From Competibacter_A sp037045685 (GTDB lineage Bacteria > Pseudomonadota > Gammaproteobacteria > Competibacterales > Competibacteraceae): 64,000 nt of DNA. Positions 26,232 to 35,281 of the stretch are shown piece by piece. The position numbers and the translations under genes are program-made. The number at the start of each line of letters is the position of its first letter. Within the stretch, counting starts at the first letter, position 1. The notes beneath the pieces were generated by a model. That model had not been told where the DNA came from, ran no database searches, and saw only the letters and a program-made list of their open reading frames with translations. Location: NCBI GenBank assembly GCA_037045685.1, contig JBAOII010000027.1, forward strand, positions 1 through 64,000. Direction: 5' to 3'.

Positions 26232-26920
26232 TTACAGGCCTTGATAACCTCCCGGGTCGAAGCGGACGACGGACTCGCCCCTGTTATGGTTATGGGCCGA
26301 GCGCTCCGCCCGGGCGGCCTTGACGTTGGCAATCCGGCCATCCTTGATCGCGGTCCACAGCCGCAACTGTTCCGCTTCGCTCTTCATGGCCGCGATTTCC
26401 ACGAGCAGCGATTTGCTGGAGCGTGGCGCGGTGTGGTACTCGGCCTTGATCGTCTCGGGAAGATTCAGTAGACCCAGTACCTGGCTGACGGCCGCCTGGG
26501 ATTTGCCGATCACTTGCCCCAACTGTTCCTGGGTGTAGTTGATGACGGTCCATCATCCGCGTCAGGGCTTCGGCCTCCTCAAGCGGGTTCAAATCCTCCC
26601 GCTGGATGTTTTCGATGAGTGCGATCTCTTCAGCGTCGCCCATCGTCACGATAGCCGGAATCGTGGGTCGCCCCAACCGCTCGAACGCCCGGAACCGCCG
26701 CTCGCCGGCCACTAGCAAGTAGGTTCCGTCGTCCAGGTGCTTGACGGTGATCGGCTGGATGAGGCCGTGCCGCTCGATGGAGGCCGCCAGTTCGATCAGG
26801 CTCTCTTCGCTGAAGGTCTTGCGCGGCTGGTCCGGGTTGGGATGGAGGTCGCGCAGCGTCGATTTCCACGATCCTGGGTCGGTCAGCAGCCGTCTTGAAG
26901 CGGGTTTTGGGCGAGTTCAT
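26232..26920 (-). pseudogene. parB: ParB-family partition protein (frameshifted)
   Basis: The reading starts at 26920 (MNSPKTRFKTAADRPRIVEI). After a break near 26850 it shows the ParB N-terminal domain: IERHGLIQPITVKHLDDGTY, LLVAGERRFRAFERLGR and IALIENIQREDLNPLEEAEA. After a second break near 26540 the KorB-like helix-turn-helix appears (TQEQLGQVIGKSQAAVSQVL, LLNLPETIKAEY). The GERR and ENIQRE motifs are intact. It overlaps the upstream ribbon-helix-helix gene. A parS site was not identified. Confidence 0.8.
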
Positions 26921-27326
26921 GGTTACATCGAAAGGGAGGCTGACAATGGCTGCTCAGGTCATGGATTTTTTGGGCTGCGGCGTTTCTCGGCGGCCGCGAG
27001 CGGGTCAGCGATCTTTCCCGGTTTGGATACCCGTCGTTTTCGCCCGTGGAGCGACAGACCGTGCGGTTTCCGGCAGGGCTTCGGCGCTCCCGGTATCGAT
27101 CATTGGGAACACCGAGGTTACTTCCGGGGATTGCCGTATCAGTGCGGTCCAGCCGCTCTTCGTCTTCTTGCTGCCGCTTGATCCGTCGGTAGGTCAGATA
27201 CACCCGGAACATTTCGCGAAATAGCTCGCTCTTGGTGCGGCGCTCTTCCTCCGCCACGCGGTCCAATTCCTCGGCCATCGTCGGTGGAACGGAGAAGCCC
27301 ACCATCCGCGAGATTCGTGTCGTCAC
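26883..27326 (-). CDS. Ribbon-helix-helix (CopG-like) regulator
   Basis: The N-terminus, MTTRISRMVGFSVPPTMAEE followed by LDRVAEEERRTKSELFREMF, is a clear ribbon-helix-helix DNA-binding domain. The rest (about 90 residues) is polar and low in recognisable features. It may belong to another frame, since the product is longer than most relatives. It overlaps the parB start by 38 bases and diverges from parA, with the GAGT boxes between. It may regulate the partition genes. Confidence 0.55.
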   Translation of the reverse strand: MTTRISRMVGFSVPPTMAEELDRVAEEERRTKSELFREMFRVYLTYRRIKRQQEDEERLDRTDTAIPGSNLGVPNDRYRERRSPAGNRTVCRSTGENDGYPNRERSLTRSRPPRNAAAQKIHDLSSHCQPPFRCNHELAQNPLQDGC

Positions 27327-27429
27327 CGCTAACCCTCTTGCTGATGATCAATGATAAACAAAGATAAGCACTTTACCTCAATTTTACCGAAACTGGAGCA
27401 TGCTTGCCGATAGAGATCGCTTGATCTTG

Positions 27430-27473
27430 ACTCCATGAGTATGTGAGTATATGAGTATCCTTAACTGATACTC
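27430..27473. promoter_or_regulatory. ParG-type operator/centromere boxes upstream of parA
   Basis: Three GAGT boxes at 27437, 27445 and 27453 are spaced exactly 8 bases, with AT-rich 4-base spacers. Inverted ACTC boxes flank them at 27430 and 27470. The array lies 12 bases before the parA start. ParG of plasmid TP228 binds such ACTC tetramer boxes to autoregulate parFG and as the partition site. Confidence 0.7.
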
Positions 27474-27485
27474 ACGGGAACGGGC

Positions 27486-28121
27486 ATGACGGTGATCGCG
27501 GTGTTGAACGAAAAAGGCGGGGTGGGCAAGACCACCATTGCCACCAACCTCACCCGGGGCTTTCAACTGGCGGGTGAGGCGGTGATCCTGATCGACAGCG
27601 ACCCCCAGGGCAGCGCCCGCGACTGGTACGCCGCCGCCGGTGAAGACAACGCGCTCCCGCCGGTGGTCGGCATGGACCGGCCGCCGCTGTTCAAAAACCT
27701 CAAGAGCGTCACGCAGGGCTTCGCCTGGGCGATCATCGATGGGTCGCCGGGCATCGAGGAACTGGCCGTGGCTGCCCTCAAGGTGGCCGACCGAGTGCTG
27801 ATCCCGGTCCAACCTTCGCCTTATGATATCTGGGCCGCCGAATCCCTGGTGGAACTGGTCAAAGCCCGTCAGGACGTCACCGACGGAAAACTCAAGGCGG
27901 CGTTTCTGGTGTCGCGGCAGATCGTGGGCACCAAGCTGGCGGGCGAGATCCGCGCGGCCCTGGAGGGCTACGGCTTGCCGATCTTTAAAGCCTTTACCAG
28001 CCAGCGGGTGGTCTACGCCAACAGCGCCGCCCAGGGGTCCACGGTGCTGGACGCCGAACCGCAGGGGGCGGCGGCCGAGGAAATTCGGACGCTGGTCGAG
28101 GAGATTCGGGCATGGCGTTGA
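27486..28121 (+). CDS. parA: ParF-like (type Ib ParA) partition ATPase
   Basis: The 211-residue ATPase begins MTVIAVLNEKGGVGKTTIAT with the deviant Walker A motif, followed by VILIDSDPQGSARDW (Walker A') and WAIIDGSPGIEELAVAA (Walker B). There is no N-terminal helix-turn-helix. It is the short ParF-like form (ParF of TP228 is of similar length), which relies on a small ribbon-helix-helix partner. That partner follows with a 10-base overlap. It drives segregation of the element by forming ATP-dependent patterns on the nucleoid. The frame is intact. Confidence 0.88.
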   Translation: MTVIAVLNEKGGVGKTTIATNLTRGFQLAGEAVILIDSDPQGSARDWYAAAGEDNALPPVVGMDRPPLFKNLKSVTQGFAWAIIDGSPGIEELAVAALKVADRVLIPVQPSPYDIWAAESLVELVKARQDVTDGKLKAAFLVSRQIVGTKLAGEIRAALEGYGLPIFKAFTSQRVVYANSAAQGSTVLDAEPQGAAAEEIRTLVEEIRAWR

Positions 28122-28345
28122 AAGCGGGCCGACCGACGGGAAGAACCTCCGAGCATATCGACCGGGTGCGGCAGCAACTGGCCGTGGAAGATGGCGAGGC
28201 GCGGCTGAACGTGCGGATGCCGAAATCGGAATATCGACGCCTGCGGCGATTCGCTCTGGATGCCGACATGAGCGTTTCGGATGTGGTTCGAGTCGCCTTA
28301 AAGGAGTATATGAGCAAACCCGCCGATGAGTCGGTAAGTCAGTGA
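28112..28345 (+). CDS. parG: ParG-like centromere-binding protein
   Basis: The 77-residue product has a flexible basic N-terminus (MALKAGRPTGRTSEHIDRVR) and a C-terminal ribbon-helix-helix domain (ARLNVRMPKSEYRRLRRFAL, DADMSVSDVVRVALKEYM). ParG of TP228 has almost the same size and layout. The N-terminal arm, with an arginine, stimulates ParF. It overlaps parA by 10 bases. An array of 8-base-phased GAGT/ACTC boxes begins inside the last codons and runs downstream, which strengthens the ParG assignment. Confidence 0.75.
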   Translation: MALKAGRPTGRTSEHIDRVRQQLAVEDGEARLNVRMPKSEYRRLRRFALDADMSVSDVVRVALKEYMSKPADESVSQ

Positions 28346-28403
28346 GTCAGTAAGTCAATGAGTCAGTGGGTCAGTGAGTCGATGAATCGGTAAGTCAGTG
28401 AGT
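28328..28403. repeat. Ten-box GAGT array (candidate centromere) after parG
   Basis: Boxes start every 8 bases from 28328 to 28400. Five are GAGT, three are AAGT, one is GGGT and one is GAAT, so the phase is perfect and the sequence slightly degenerate. The spacer is mostly C(A/G)(A/G)T. It overlaps the parG stop codon. It is the reverse orientation of the arrays at 15.64 and 38.77 kb. Confidence 0.75.
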
Positions 28404-28426
28404 CAATGGATAGGGAAGGAAAGGCC

Positions 28427-28869
28427 ATGAGTGGAGCCAGCGAGATCTATCACCAGGACTTTCACGCCTGGGCGATGCGCAATGCCGAACTGATCCGTCA
28501 GGGGCGTTTGGCGGAGATCGATGCGGAACACGTCGCCGAGGAGCTGGAGAGCATGGGGAAGAGCCAACAGCGCGCCTTGGGCAGTCGGCTGACGGTACTG
28601 CTGGCGCATTTGCTGAAATGGCGCCACCAGCCCGGCGGGACGCGGCGCCAGTTGGCGCAACACGATCACCCTCCAGCGCATCGAACTGGAGGAACTGCTG
28701 GAGGAAAACCCCAGCCTGCGCCCCACGCTGCCCACCGTGGTGCCCGGCGCCTATCGGAAAGCCCGCTTGTGGGCCGCCAATGAAACGCAGTTGGACTTGG
28801 GGAGCTTTCCCGACGGTTTGCCCCTTCGGGCTGGAAGCGATGCTGGATGAGGATTTCTGGCCGGACTGA
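28427..28869 (+). pseudogene. DUF29-family protein (frameshifted)
   Basis: The start at 28427 (MSGASEIYHQDFHAWAMRNA) leads into AEIDAEHVAEELESMGKSQQ and LLAHLLKWRHQPG, the hallmark of DUF29. Frame changes near 28650 and 28815 are needed to reach RIELEELLEENPSLRPTLP, AYRKARLWAANET and the end FGLEAMLDEDFWPD. The function of DUF29 is unknown. It follows the partition array and precedes another small gene. It is common in cyanobacteria and in accessory DNA of proteobacteria. Confidence 0.65.
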
Positions 28870-28893
28870 CCGGAATGACGGTGAGGAGGAAAG

Positions 28894-29176
28894 ATGGCGC
28901 TCGACGTGGTGGATCATGCGCTGCTGGGCATGGCTCAGCGCCAGCACGAGCAGTTTCTGAAGCGGTTGCACGATGGCGAGTTGCGCGAACTGCGCGAGCG
29001 GTTGGCGACCAAGACGGCAGCCAACGAAGGTCATCTGGCGATTCATTAAGGCCTTGGTCGATGCTTACGAGCAAGGAGATCGCACTACGGTTGACAACAT
29101 TCTGAGTGACTATGGGTACCGCAATACGATTTACCGAGCGGCATTCAACCCAGTCTACAATGCACTCAAACCCTAA
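28894..29176 (+). pseudogene. Hypothetical protein (frameshifted)
   Basis: A good ribosome site (GAGGAGGA) precedes the start at 28894 (MALDVVDHALLGMAQRQHEQ). A break near 29045 shifts the reading to FIKALVDAYEQGDRTTVDNI and it ends NPVYNALKP. Repaired, it is about 94 residues and largely helical. I do not recognise the family. It converges on dotA and overlaps its end by four bases. Confidence 0.4.
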
Positions 29177-31498
29177 CGACCCGAATTATTCTCGTCTGCT
29201 CTTGATTCCACTGGCTGCACGGACGCCGCCGTGTCCAGCCGCTTCAAATCAGGCACCCGGTTGGCTCGCCAGCGCTGGATTCCCCCTTCCACCGTTTTCA
29301 CCCCCGCGCGCAGGGCGCCTTCCGAGCGGTGGCCCAGTTCGGCGGTATCCAGCGCCTGCTCCAAGGCGCCGCCGAGCCAGCGCAAGGCGGCATCCGGCAG
29401 GCGGTGAATCAGGCCAAAGCATTTCAGGGTGAGGTCCACCGCCACCAGCACGAACACCACCAGCAGGCCGGTGACCACCACCGGGCCGGTGACGTTGCCG
29501 CTGGCGGCATTGATCGCCGCCACGATGAACAACCCGCTGACCAGTTGCAGCAGGTAATAGCTGATGATCGTCGCGGCCAGCAGGCCGAACACCATCAGCG
29601 CCGGCCGCAGCAGCAGCGCCAGCAGCAGCAGGTAGCCAGTTCAGCGTTTCGGCGGTGAACCCCTTGCCGTTGCGCAGGTGCCAGATCGCCCACAGGGGCG
29701 CCGCCACCAGGGCTTCGAACACCAGCAACACCCACTGCAGCGCCCCCACGGTCCAGATGATGAACGGCACCAGCGGGAATATAAATCGCCGCCATCAGGG
29801 CGAAGGCGAGGAGGGCGAGCGCGACCATGCCGACGATCAAGCCCGCCCAGCGACAGCGCCCCGCCCGTTTTTCCATCGACCTGGCCCAGTACGTCCGTCA
29901 TACCGCCGACGACCGTCGCCAGCTTGCCGGCGGGCATGATCTGAACGAGGGCGGTGGCGCCGACCAGCGTCAGCACGGCCGCCAGCAGGGCATGCCCCAG
30001 GCTGGCCAGGGCGAACAGCGGATGCACCGTGCCGAACAGGTGGTGCTGGATCCAGTCCAGGGTCCAGCGCAGGAAGCCGCGCGAGGCATCGTCCAGCCGG
30101 CTGTTGTTCGGATCGCCCTTGAGCAGACCGGCATCCCGGTCGGTTTCCGCCTCGGCGAGCAGCGCGGTCAGGCGGTCGAGGGTATGGCGGTAGGTTTCCA
30201 CGTCCTCCAGCGGCAGTTTTTCCCAGGCGCGGATGGGGTAGGGCTCCGGCACATTCAGGGCCAGCTTGTTTTGGTATTCGCTGAGGGCGGCCAACCGGTA
30301 GAACCAACTGCCCGCCGAGAGCCAACCCTCGTCCTTGGCCGCCGCCGCAAACTCGGTGAAGGCGCGCTGCCCCGCCACATTGACCGCGGTCAGGATCTCC
30401 GCCTGCAGATTCTGCACATAGTGTTCGGCGGCGGCATCGATCAGGCTGAGGCACTGACGGTGGGTCAGCCGGCCGGTGGGATCGGTCACGCACTCGGTCA
30501 GGGCGCCCTGGCCCTTGGACGATGCGTTCGGCCAGCGGCTTCAGTTCCTCGCGCAGGCGGAGCGCCGTCCGCTCGTGCGCGGCCATCAGCGTGGCGGCGA
30601 GCGCTTCGCGCACGTCGTCGGCGAACCCGAACAACCGCGCCACCCAGTGCAGGAAACCGTCGAGCGCGTCAAGACCGGTGGCGCCCTGCTCGGGTTCGAT
30701 ACCCTGATGCGGTTCGCGAATGACGAATCCGCCGCAGGCCGCCTCGCCCATGCCGGTCACCGACCAGCGTCCGCCCCGTTCCTGGTAATGGCCCAGTTCG
30801 CCGGCGCGACTGACATAACGGACCTCGTAGCGCGCGGTTCCCCGCGCCGGCAGAGCCGTCACCACCTGCTCGCAGACGTTGGAGGCCAGCATCGCCACAG
30901 CCAGTTGCCGCGCCTGGGGTGGGGGCGGCGGTGCGAAAATGGTGGTCTTGGCGAACTGATCGACCGCCGTCGACCAGACGGCGTCGGCCAAGCCGACACC
31001 ACTCAGCGTGACCCACAACACGATCACCTGGATGAAGCTGTAACCGTTGACCAGCGGGATCAGCATCGAGGCGGAAAGGACGATCCGGATCGGGGTCCAG
31101 GTGGTGGAGCGGTCCTGGCCGAGGGCCTCGCCCTCGTGCGCGGTGTCGAGCAGCGCCGCGACCAGCTTGACGAACACCACGATCCCCAGCAGGAACAACA
31201 GAAAGCCGTTGAACAGCGAGAACATCTCGCCGAACGGGCCGGCATCGCTGGCGCTCAGGCCGTCGGTCAGGCGAACCCGGCTGATCACCGACCCCAGAAT
31301 GCCTTCCAGCAGGTGGATACTGATGTCGCCGCCGGTGGGCTCGAGATTCTGGTTCGGATCGAAAGCATAGGCCGGTTCGGGCGGAGGAGGGACCGCTTGG
31401 GCCTGCGCGGAGCAGACCGGCGCGAACAGCATCATCGGAAACAGGACCGCCGCTAGCAGCGCGAACCGAAAAACAGGTTCAGTGCTTGATCGGATCAT
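29173..31498 (-). pseudogene. dotA: DotA/TraY polytopic inner-membrane protein (frameshifted)
   Basis: DotA/TraY is a large inner-membrane protein of Dot/Icm and IncI transfer. The start at 31498 gives a signal peptide (FALLAAVLFPMMLFAPVCSA). The family core follows: FNGFLLFLLGIVVFVKLVAA, LLDTAHEGEALGQDRSTTWT, PIRIVLSASMLIPLVNGYS and FIQVIVLWVTLSGVGLADAV. After frame changes near 30520, 29890, 29780 and 29640 the remaining membrane helices appear, including FIIWTVGALQWVLLVFEALV and VVVTGLLVVFVLVAVDL. Repaired length is about 775 residues, usual for TraY. The start overlaps the stop of the upstream gene. Confidence 0.8.
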
Positions 31499-31981
31499 GG
31501 GGAGCGCTCCGTTCCGTGGGGGCGACGGCCGGCCAGTCGGGTGGCCACCAATGGAGAGGATGAGCCAGGAAAACGCGCGGCGTGCCCGTAGGTTGGTAGC
31601 GCATCGTCCAGCAGCGGAAAGCTGGATGCAGCGCCAAGTCCTAGCAGTGTCGCGGTCGAGCCAAGACTGGCCAGGGCGCCGCCGAAATCGCCGAGCAGCA
31701 ACCGGTGTAGCAGTATGGACGCGCTAACACCGCCCGCGCCCAGCAGCGACCGTGCCATCCACGCCTGCCACCGGTAATCGCTTGATCGGGTCGATGGCGC
31801 TGTCGTCGCAATGCGCACTGACTTCGACTGCGGGAGTGGTGGATGTGGGATTCGTCGGAATCGCGGTGACTGCGGCGATCAATTGGTCGATCTGGGATCG
31901 CGAGCGATGGATCGTCCCGGCCAGACCACCGAAGAGATCCTCGCGATAGCGGTGCAGGCGTCGTTTGAGGAAATCGCGCAA
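31495..31981 (-). pseudogene. Hypothetical membrane protein upstream of dotA (frameshifted)
   Basis: The reading starts MRDFLKRRLHRYREDLFGGL, a basic amphipathic N-terminus. A break near 31740 leads to WQAWMARSLLGAGGVSASIL and LGDFGGALASLGSTATLLGL, with two hydrophobic segments. The stop overlaps the dotA start by four bases, indicating translational coupling. Position before dotA recalls TraX of R64, but I see no sequence basis for that name. About 160 residues after repair. Confidence 0.45.
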
Positions 31982-32063
31982 GCGGGATGCTCCAAGGGGG
32001 ATAGCTTTTTTAATATTTGTTTATTATTCTATTAAAAGCAATATTAATAAGTCGGAGGTATCG

Positions 32064-33293
32064 GTGAAGCGCGAATGCCGCCTGATTCCGTGGCGCGATG
32101 GTATCCGTGGACGCTTCGCCCTGCTGGCGGCCATCGTGGGGTTGACGGTAACGCCGATGGCTCGCGCCGACTGCGATGGTTGCGTGGTCGCCGCTATCCA
32201 TGAATTGAAAGTGGAAATGATCCGGCAGTTTGCCGAGTTGAAAAACCACCTGTCCGCCGAGATCAAAACCCTCCGGCAGTCTGGCGCCCAGGTCGAAAAG
32301 GACTCGCTGCGGGCGCGGCAGGACATCGGGTTCATGCTGCCGACCGGCGGGTGCGAATCCGCCACTGCGGCGGCGGCGGCGGGTCCGGCGCGCGACCGGG
32401 CGGAAGCCTACCTGCGGGCGTTCAACCACCTGCGCCGTCCCGAGAAAACCGGCACGGCGGCGAGCAAGGCGATGGTCGAAACCTACCTGACCGACTATTG
32501 CGCTCCGGAAGACGTCGGCGTGCGGGGCTGCACGCAGGCGAGCGCGCGACCGAACGCGCCCTTCTTGGCGGAAACCCTGCTGTCGGGTTCCGGGGTTGGA
32601 TCGGCGCCCGACTCGACCCGACCCAACAGTTACCTGCCCGAAGTGTTGAGTTTCAATCCGGATCGGGTGCTGGACGCCCGGCGGTTCATCGATAACCTGG
32701 TCGATCCGTATCCGCTGGACGATTTGCCCAAGGACCTGCAAGGCACGCCGCAAGGGATGGCGTTCTGGATGCGCAAGAAAGTGTACGAGGGCCAGTTGTC
32801 AGTGGCTCGCTACACGCTGAACCACGCACTGGCGTTGCGGGTGCCCTCGACCGCCCTGCGGGGCTGGCTGGAGCGGGTCTGGCGGGAGTCCAAGGCCGAC
32901 GAGCATCTCGCCGCCTTGCGGGCTCAGCTCCCGGAGCGGATTTCCTATGCCGAGCTGCTCAAGACCGAGGTGGACCGGCGCTATGCATCGCCGTCCTGGT
33001 ACGCCGGCATTGCCGGCAGCCCCGAGGCCGCCGTGTTGCGAGAGTTGGCCTACATGGCGGCGCTCCAGATCAACCTGACGTATCTGCGTTTCCGCCAGGG
33101 CGAACGGATGGAACTGCTGCTGGCCGAGCAGGTCGCCTCCGGCATGGACGCCCACCGGCGCGGCCCGCTGCTGGCGGAACTGGCGGCCGCCAACCGACTG
33201 GTCAATCCCGGCTCGACCGGCTCGATTGGCGTGACCGGCAACTCCACATCTGGCACGGTCACCCCGCCCTCGTCCCTATCGCCAGCGCCGTAG
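32064..33293 (+). CDS. Exported conjugation-region protein of unknown function
   Basis: The GTG at 32064 follows a perfect GGAGGT site. The product (409 residues) has a signal peptide (GRFALLAAIVGLTVTPMARA) and then DCDGCVVAAIHELKVEMIRQ, a CxxC pair and a short coiled coil. A helical body follows (PQGMAFWMRKKVYEGQLSVA; YMAALQINLTYLRFRQGERM) and a Ser/Thr/Pro-rich tail. It is transcribed divergently from the dotA unit and heads the dotM-dotL operon. It could be equivalent to TraW of IncI plasmids, but this is only positional. The frame is intact. Confidence 0.6.
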   Translation: MKRECRLIPWRDGIRGRFALLAAIVGLTVTPMARADCDGCVVAAIHELKVEMIRQFAELKNHLSAEIKTLRQSGAQVEKDSLRARQDIGFMLPTGGCESATAAAAAGPARDRAEAYLRAFNHLRRPEKTGTAASKAMVETYLTDYCAPEDVGVRGCTQASARPNAPFLAETLLSGSGVGSAPDSTRPNSYLPEVLSFNPDRVLDARRFIDNLVDPYPLDDLPKDLQGTPQGMAFWMRKKVYEGQLSVARYTLNHALALRVPSTALRGWLERVWRESKADEHLAALRAQLPERISYAELLKTEVDRRYASPSWYAGIAGSPEAAVLRELAYMAALQINLTYLRFRQGERMELLLAEQVASGMDAHRRGPLLAELAAANRLVNPGSTGSIGVTGNSTSGTVTPPSSLSPAP

Positions 33294-33336
33294 GTGCTTC
33301 CGCCAACCCATTCTTTACGTATGGAGGAAAATCGCC

Positions 33337-33531
33337 ATGCTGCAATCAGCTTTCGAACGGATGAGGGCGCGAACGCGGGTCCTGGCGGTGCCGCCGCCAG
33401 AGCTACGGGTCCACCCCGCCGACGAGCACGACGACCGGCCCAGTGGCGATCCCGAGGTTGAAGCCCGCCACGATCGGGCCAGCGACATGGCCGACGGATT
33501 GCGGGACACCGCCGCGACTGCGGGCGTCTAG
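33337..33531 (+). CDS. Small hypothetical protein
   Basis: A 64-residue reading with a good ribosome site (GGAGGAAAA) before the start at 33337. The sequence is acidic and polar (HPADEHDDRPSGDPEVEARH), without hydrophobic segments. It sits between the exported protein and dotM in the same direction, with 12 bases to dotM. Real expression is likely but the function is unknown. Confidence 0.45.
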   Translation: MLQSAFERMRARTRVLAVPPPELRVHPADEHDDRPSGDPEVEARHDRASDMADGLRDTAATAGV

Positions 33532-33543
33532 CCGAGCCGGACG

Positions 33544-34710
33544 ATGAGCGGCAACGACCGATCTCACGATCCCTTCGAGTGGCTATGGATGACTGGGCTG
33601 GCGCTGGGCGCCGGTTGGGTGGCGTGGCAGGTCTTGGGTGTCGATCTGGTCGCCCTGACCCTGCGCCTCAAACTGGCTGAACTCGATCTCCTGCACCGAC
33701 TCGGGGCCGGCGATGCCGGGAGCCGAGCGCTGGCCGACGTTGTGCGAGATGCCCTGGCAACGCCGGCGCCGGTATCGGTCGCGCTGTGGGGCGGCTTGCT
33801 GGACCAAGTCGGCCGGGTGTGGCGCTGGCCGGTGGTGATGGGGCTGGTCGCGGTAGGAGGGTGGCTGCTGGTCATGCATCCGGCAGAGCGGTTTCGCCGG
33901 CGATTCGACCTGCGTGGACTGGCTGAGGGGATGGGCGAGCAGTGGCCATATGCGCTACACGCCTTGCGTCGGGAAAACATCCGTCTCCCGCTCGACCATC
34001 CACGCTGGGGGATGGCGTTGGCGGAGTGGGCGTTCGTGGAGCGGTTCGATCTGCTGGTCGATCCGGCGGCCGAAGCCCCGGAACTGCACCGCGAACGGGC
34101 GTGGATGGCGCTGGCTCGTCAGTTGGGTGAACCGTGGCGCGACGCGGACGCGCTGCCGCTCCATGCCCAAGCCCTGGCCGGCCTATTCGCGCTGCGCGCC
34201 GTCGCGTTCGTCACAGCCGACGAGCGAGCCGCCGCCGACTTCGATCGGCGAACCTATGCGGGGCTGCGCGAGCTGGCCTGGCGGGCCGCGCGGCGGAAGG
34301 ACAACGACTATCGGCCGATAGCGGCCGATTATCGACGGGTGATCCAAGCGACTCGGCCCTGCCTCGACCATGCCGCCGTCCGGGACGCGATTGGCCAACA
34401 CGGCTATACCCACACCGTGTTGATGCGGTTGCTGGAGGACGCCCGGCGGAGTGGGGTACTTCCGCCAGCACTGTTCACCTGGCTCAAGGGGGTGGATCGT
34501 CCGCTGTGGTACGCCTTGACCTCGCTGGGTCGTCGGGCGCCGTTCGTCGAGGGGTTGGGGGCTTGCGCGCATTACCTGGCCGAGCGGCGGATGGGGGGCG
34601 CGCTGCACGACCCGGCGGTGACCGGCGCGGTGGAGGCGCTGGCCCTTACCCTCACGCGCGCCGTGCGCCCGCCGCACTGCGAGGCGGTGGCACCCGCCGA
34701 CCGTCCATGA
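33544..34710 (+). CDS. icmP: DotM/IcmP/TrbA-like coupling-complex protein
   Basis: DotM (IcmP; TrbA in R64) joins DotL in the inner-membrane coupling complex that recruits substrates. The 388-residue product has two N-terminal membrane helices (WMTGLALGAGWVAWQVLG; WPVVMGLVAVGGWLLVM). The conserved cytoplasmic domain has HGYTHTVLMRLLEDARRSGV, FTWLKGVDRPLWYALTSLGR and FVEGLGACAHYLAERRM. The order dotM - x - dotL - TrbB-like matches the trb region of IncI plasmids. The frame is intact. Confidence 0.85.
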   Translation: MSGNDRSHDPFEWLWMTGLALGAGWVAWQVLGVDLVALTLRLKLAELDLLHRLGAGDAGSRALADVVRDALATPAPVSVALWGGLLDQVGRVWRWPVVMGLVAVGGWLLVMHPAERFRRRFDLRGLAEGMGEQWPYALHALRRENIRLPLDHPRWGMALAEWAFVERFDLLVDPAAEAPELHRERAWMALARQLGEPWRDADALPLHAQALAGLFALRAVAFVTADERAAADFDRRTYAGLRELAWRAARRKDNDYRPIAADYRRVIQATRPCLDHAAVRDAIGQHGYTHTVLMRLLEDARRSGVLPPALFTWLKGVDRPLWYALTSLGRRAPFVEGLGACAHYLAERRMGGALHDPAVTGAVEALALTLTRAVRPPHCEAVAPADRP

Positions 34711-34732
34711 GCGCCCGACCTGGAGTGATCCA

Positions 34733-35263
34733 ATGTTTCACATGAAGCCAATCGCGCCGACGCTTCGGTTGACTACCACCGTTCTGCTGGCGCGTCAGGT
34801 CAACCGCCTGACGCTGATTTCCATGGCCAGTGTCCGTGCCCTCGATCTCCAGGTGGAGCCACTGCCGGAGCAGAGCGGCCACGCGTTGGTCGCCGAGTTT
34901 GTGGCAGGGTTAGGGGAGATACCCAGCGGCCGTCGGGTGCTGGCGACGTTCGCGACCGAGGTCGAGGCACTGCGGCAGCTCGACCGGTTGACCCGATCTT
35001 CGGGAAGGGGGACGGCGTGGCTGGCGCGAGCCGTCGCCGGGGTGACGATCCTGTTCGCGATCTGGTTTCTGTTTTTCCTGCCGGTGGAGACCGACCGGCT
35101 CACTGTGCCTGCGGGCATCGCGGGCCGGGCCGAGCCGGTGGCTCGCGCTCCGCTGGCGCGAACTGATCCCGGCGAATGGCCCCCACCGGCACTGTTCGAC
35201 GATCCCGCCGGGTATCCAGTTTCCCCCGCCAGCCGTGCGGCGGCGGGCCGGCTCACCCGGTAG
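34733..35263 (+). CDS. Hypothetical protein with one membrane segment
   Basis: The start at 34733 (or 34742) gives 173-176 residues. There is one hydrophobic helix (AVAGVTILFAIWFLFFLPVE), a cytoplasmic N-terminal part containing VLARQVNRL-like segments (LLARQVNRLTLISMASVRAL), and a proline-rich tail. It lies between dotM and dotL on the same strand. It may be a small partner of the coupling complex. I do not recognise the family. Confidence 0.5.
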   Translation: MFHMKPIAPTLRLTTTVLLARQVNRLTLISMASVRALDLQVEPLPEQSGHALVAEFVAGLGEIPSGRRVLATFATEVEALRQLDRLTRSSGRGTAWLARAVAGVTILFAIWFLFFLPVETDRLTVPAGIAGRAEPVARAPLARTDPGEWPPPALFDDPAGYPVSPASRAAAGRLTR

Positions 35264-35281
35264 GCACGAGACCTGCCCGCG

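Noticed and set aside
27486..28121. Pairing of this ParA with the ParB gene at 26232-26920
   Set aside because: The short ParF-like form and the coupled ParG-like gene with phased ACTC boxes fit better. The ParB protein may have another role, although cooperation is not excluded.
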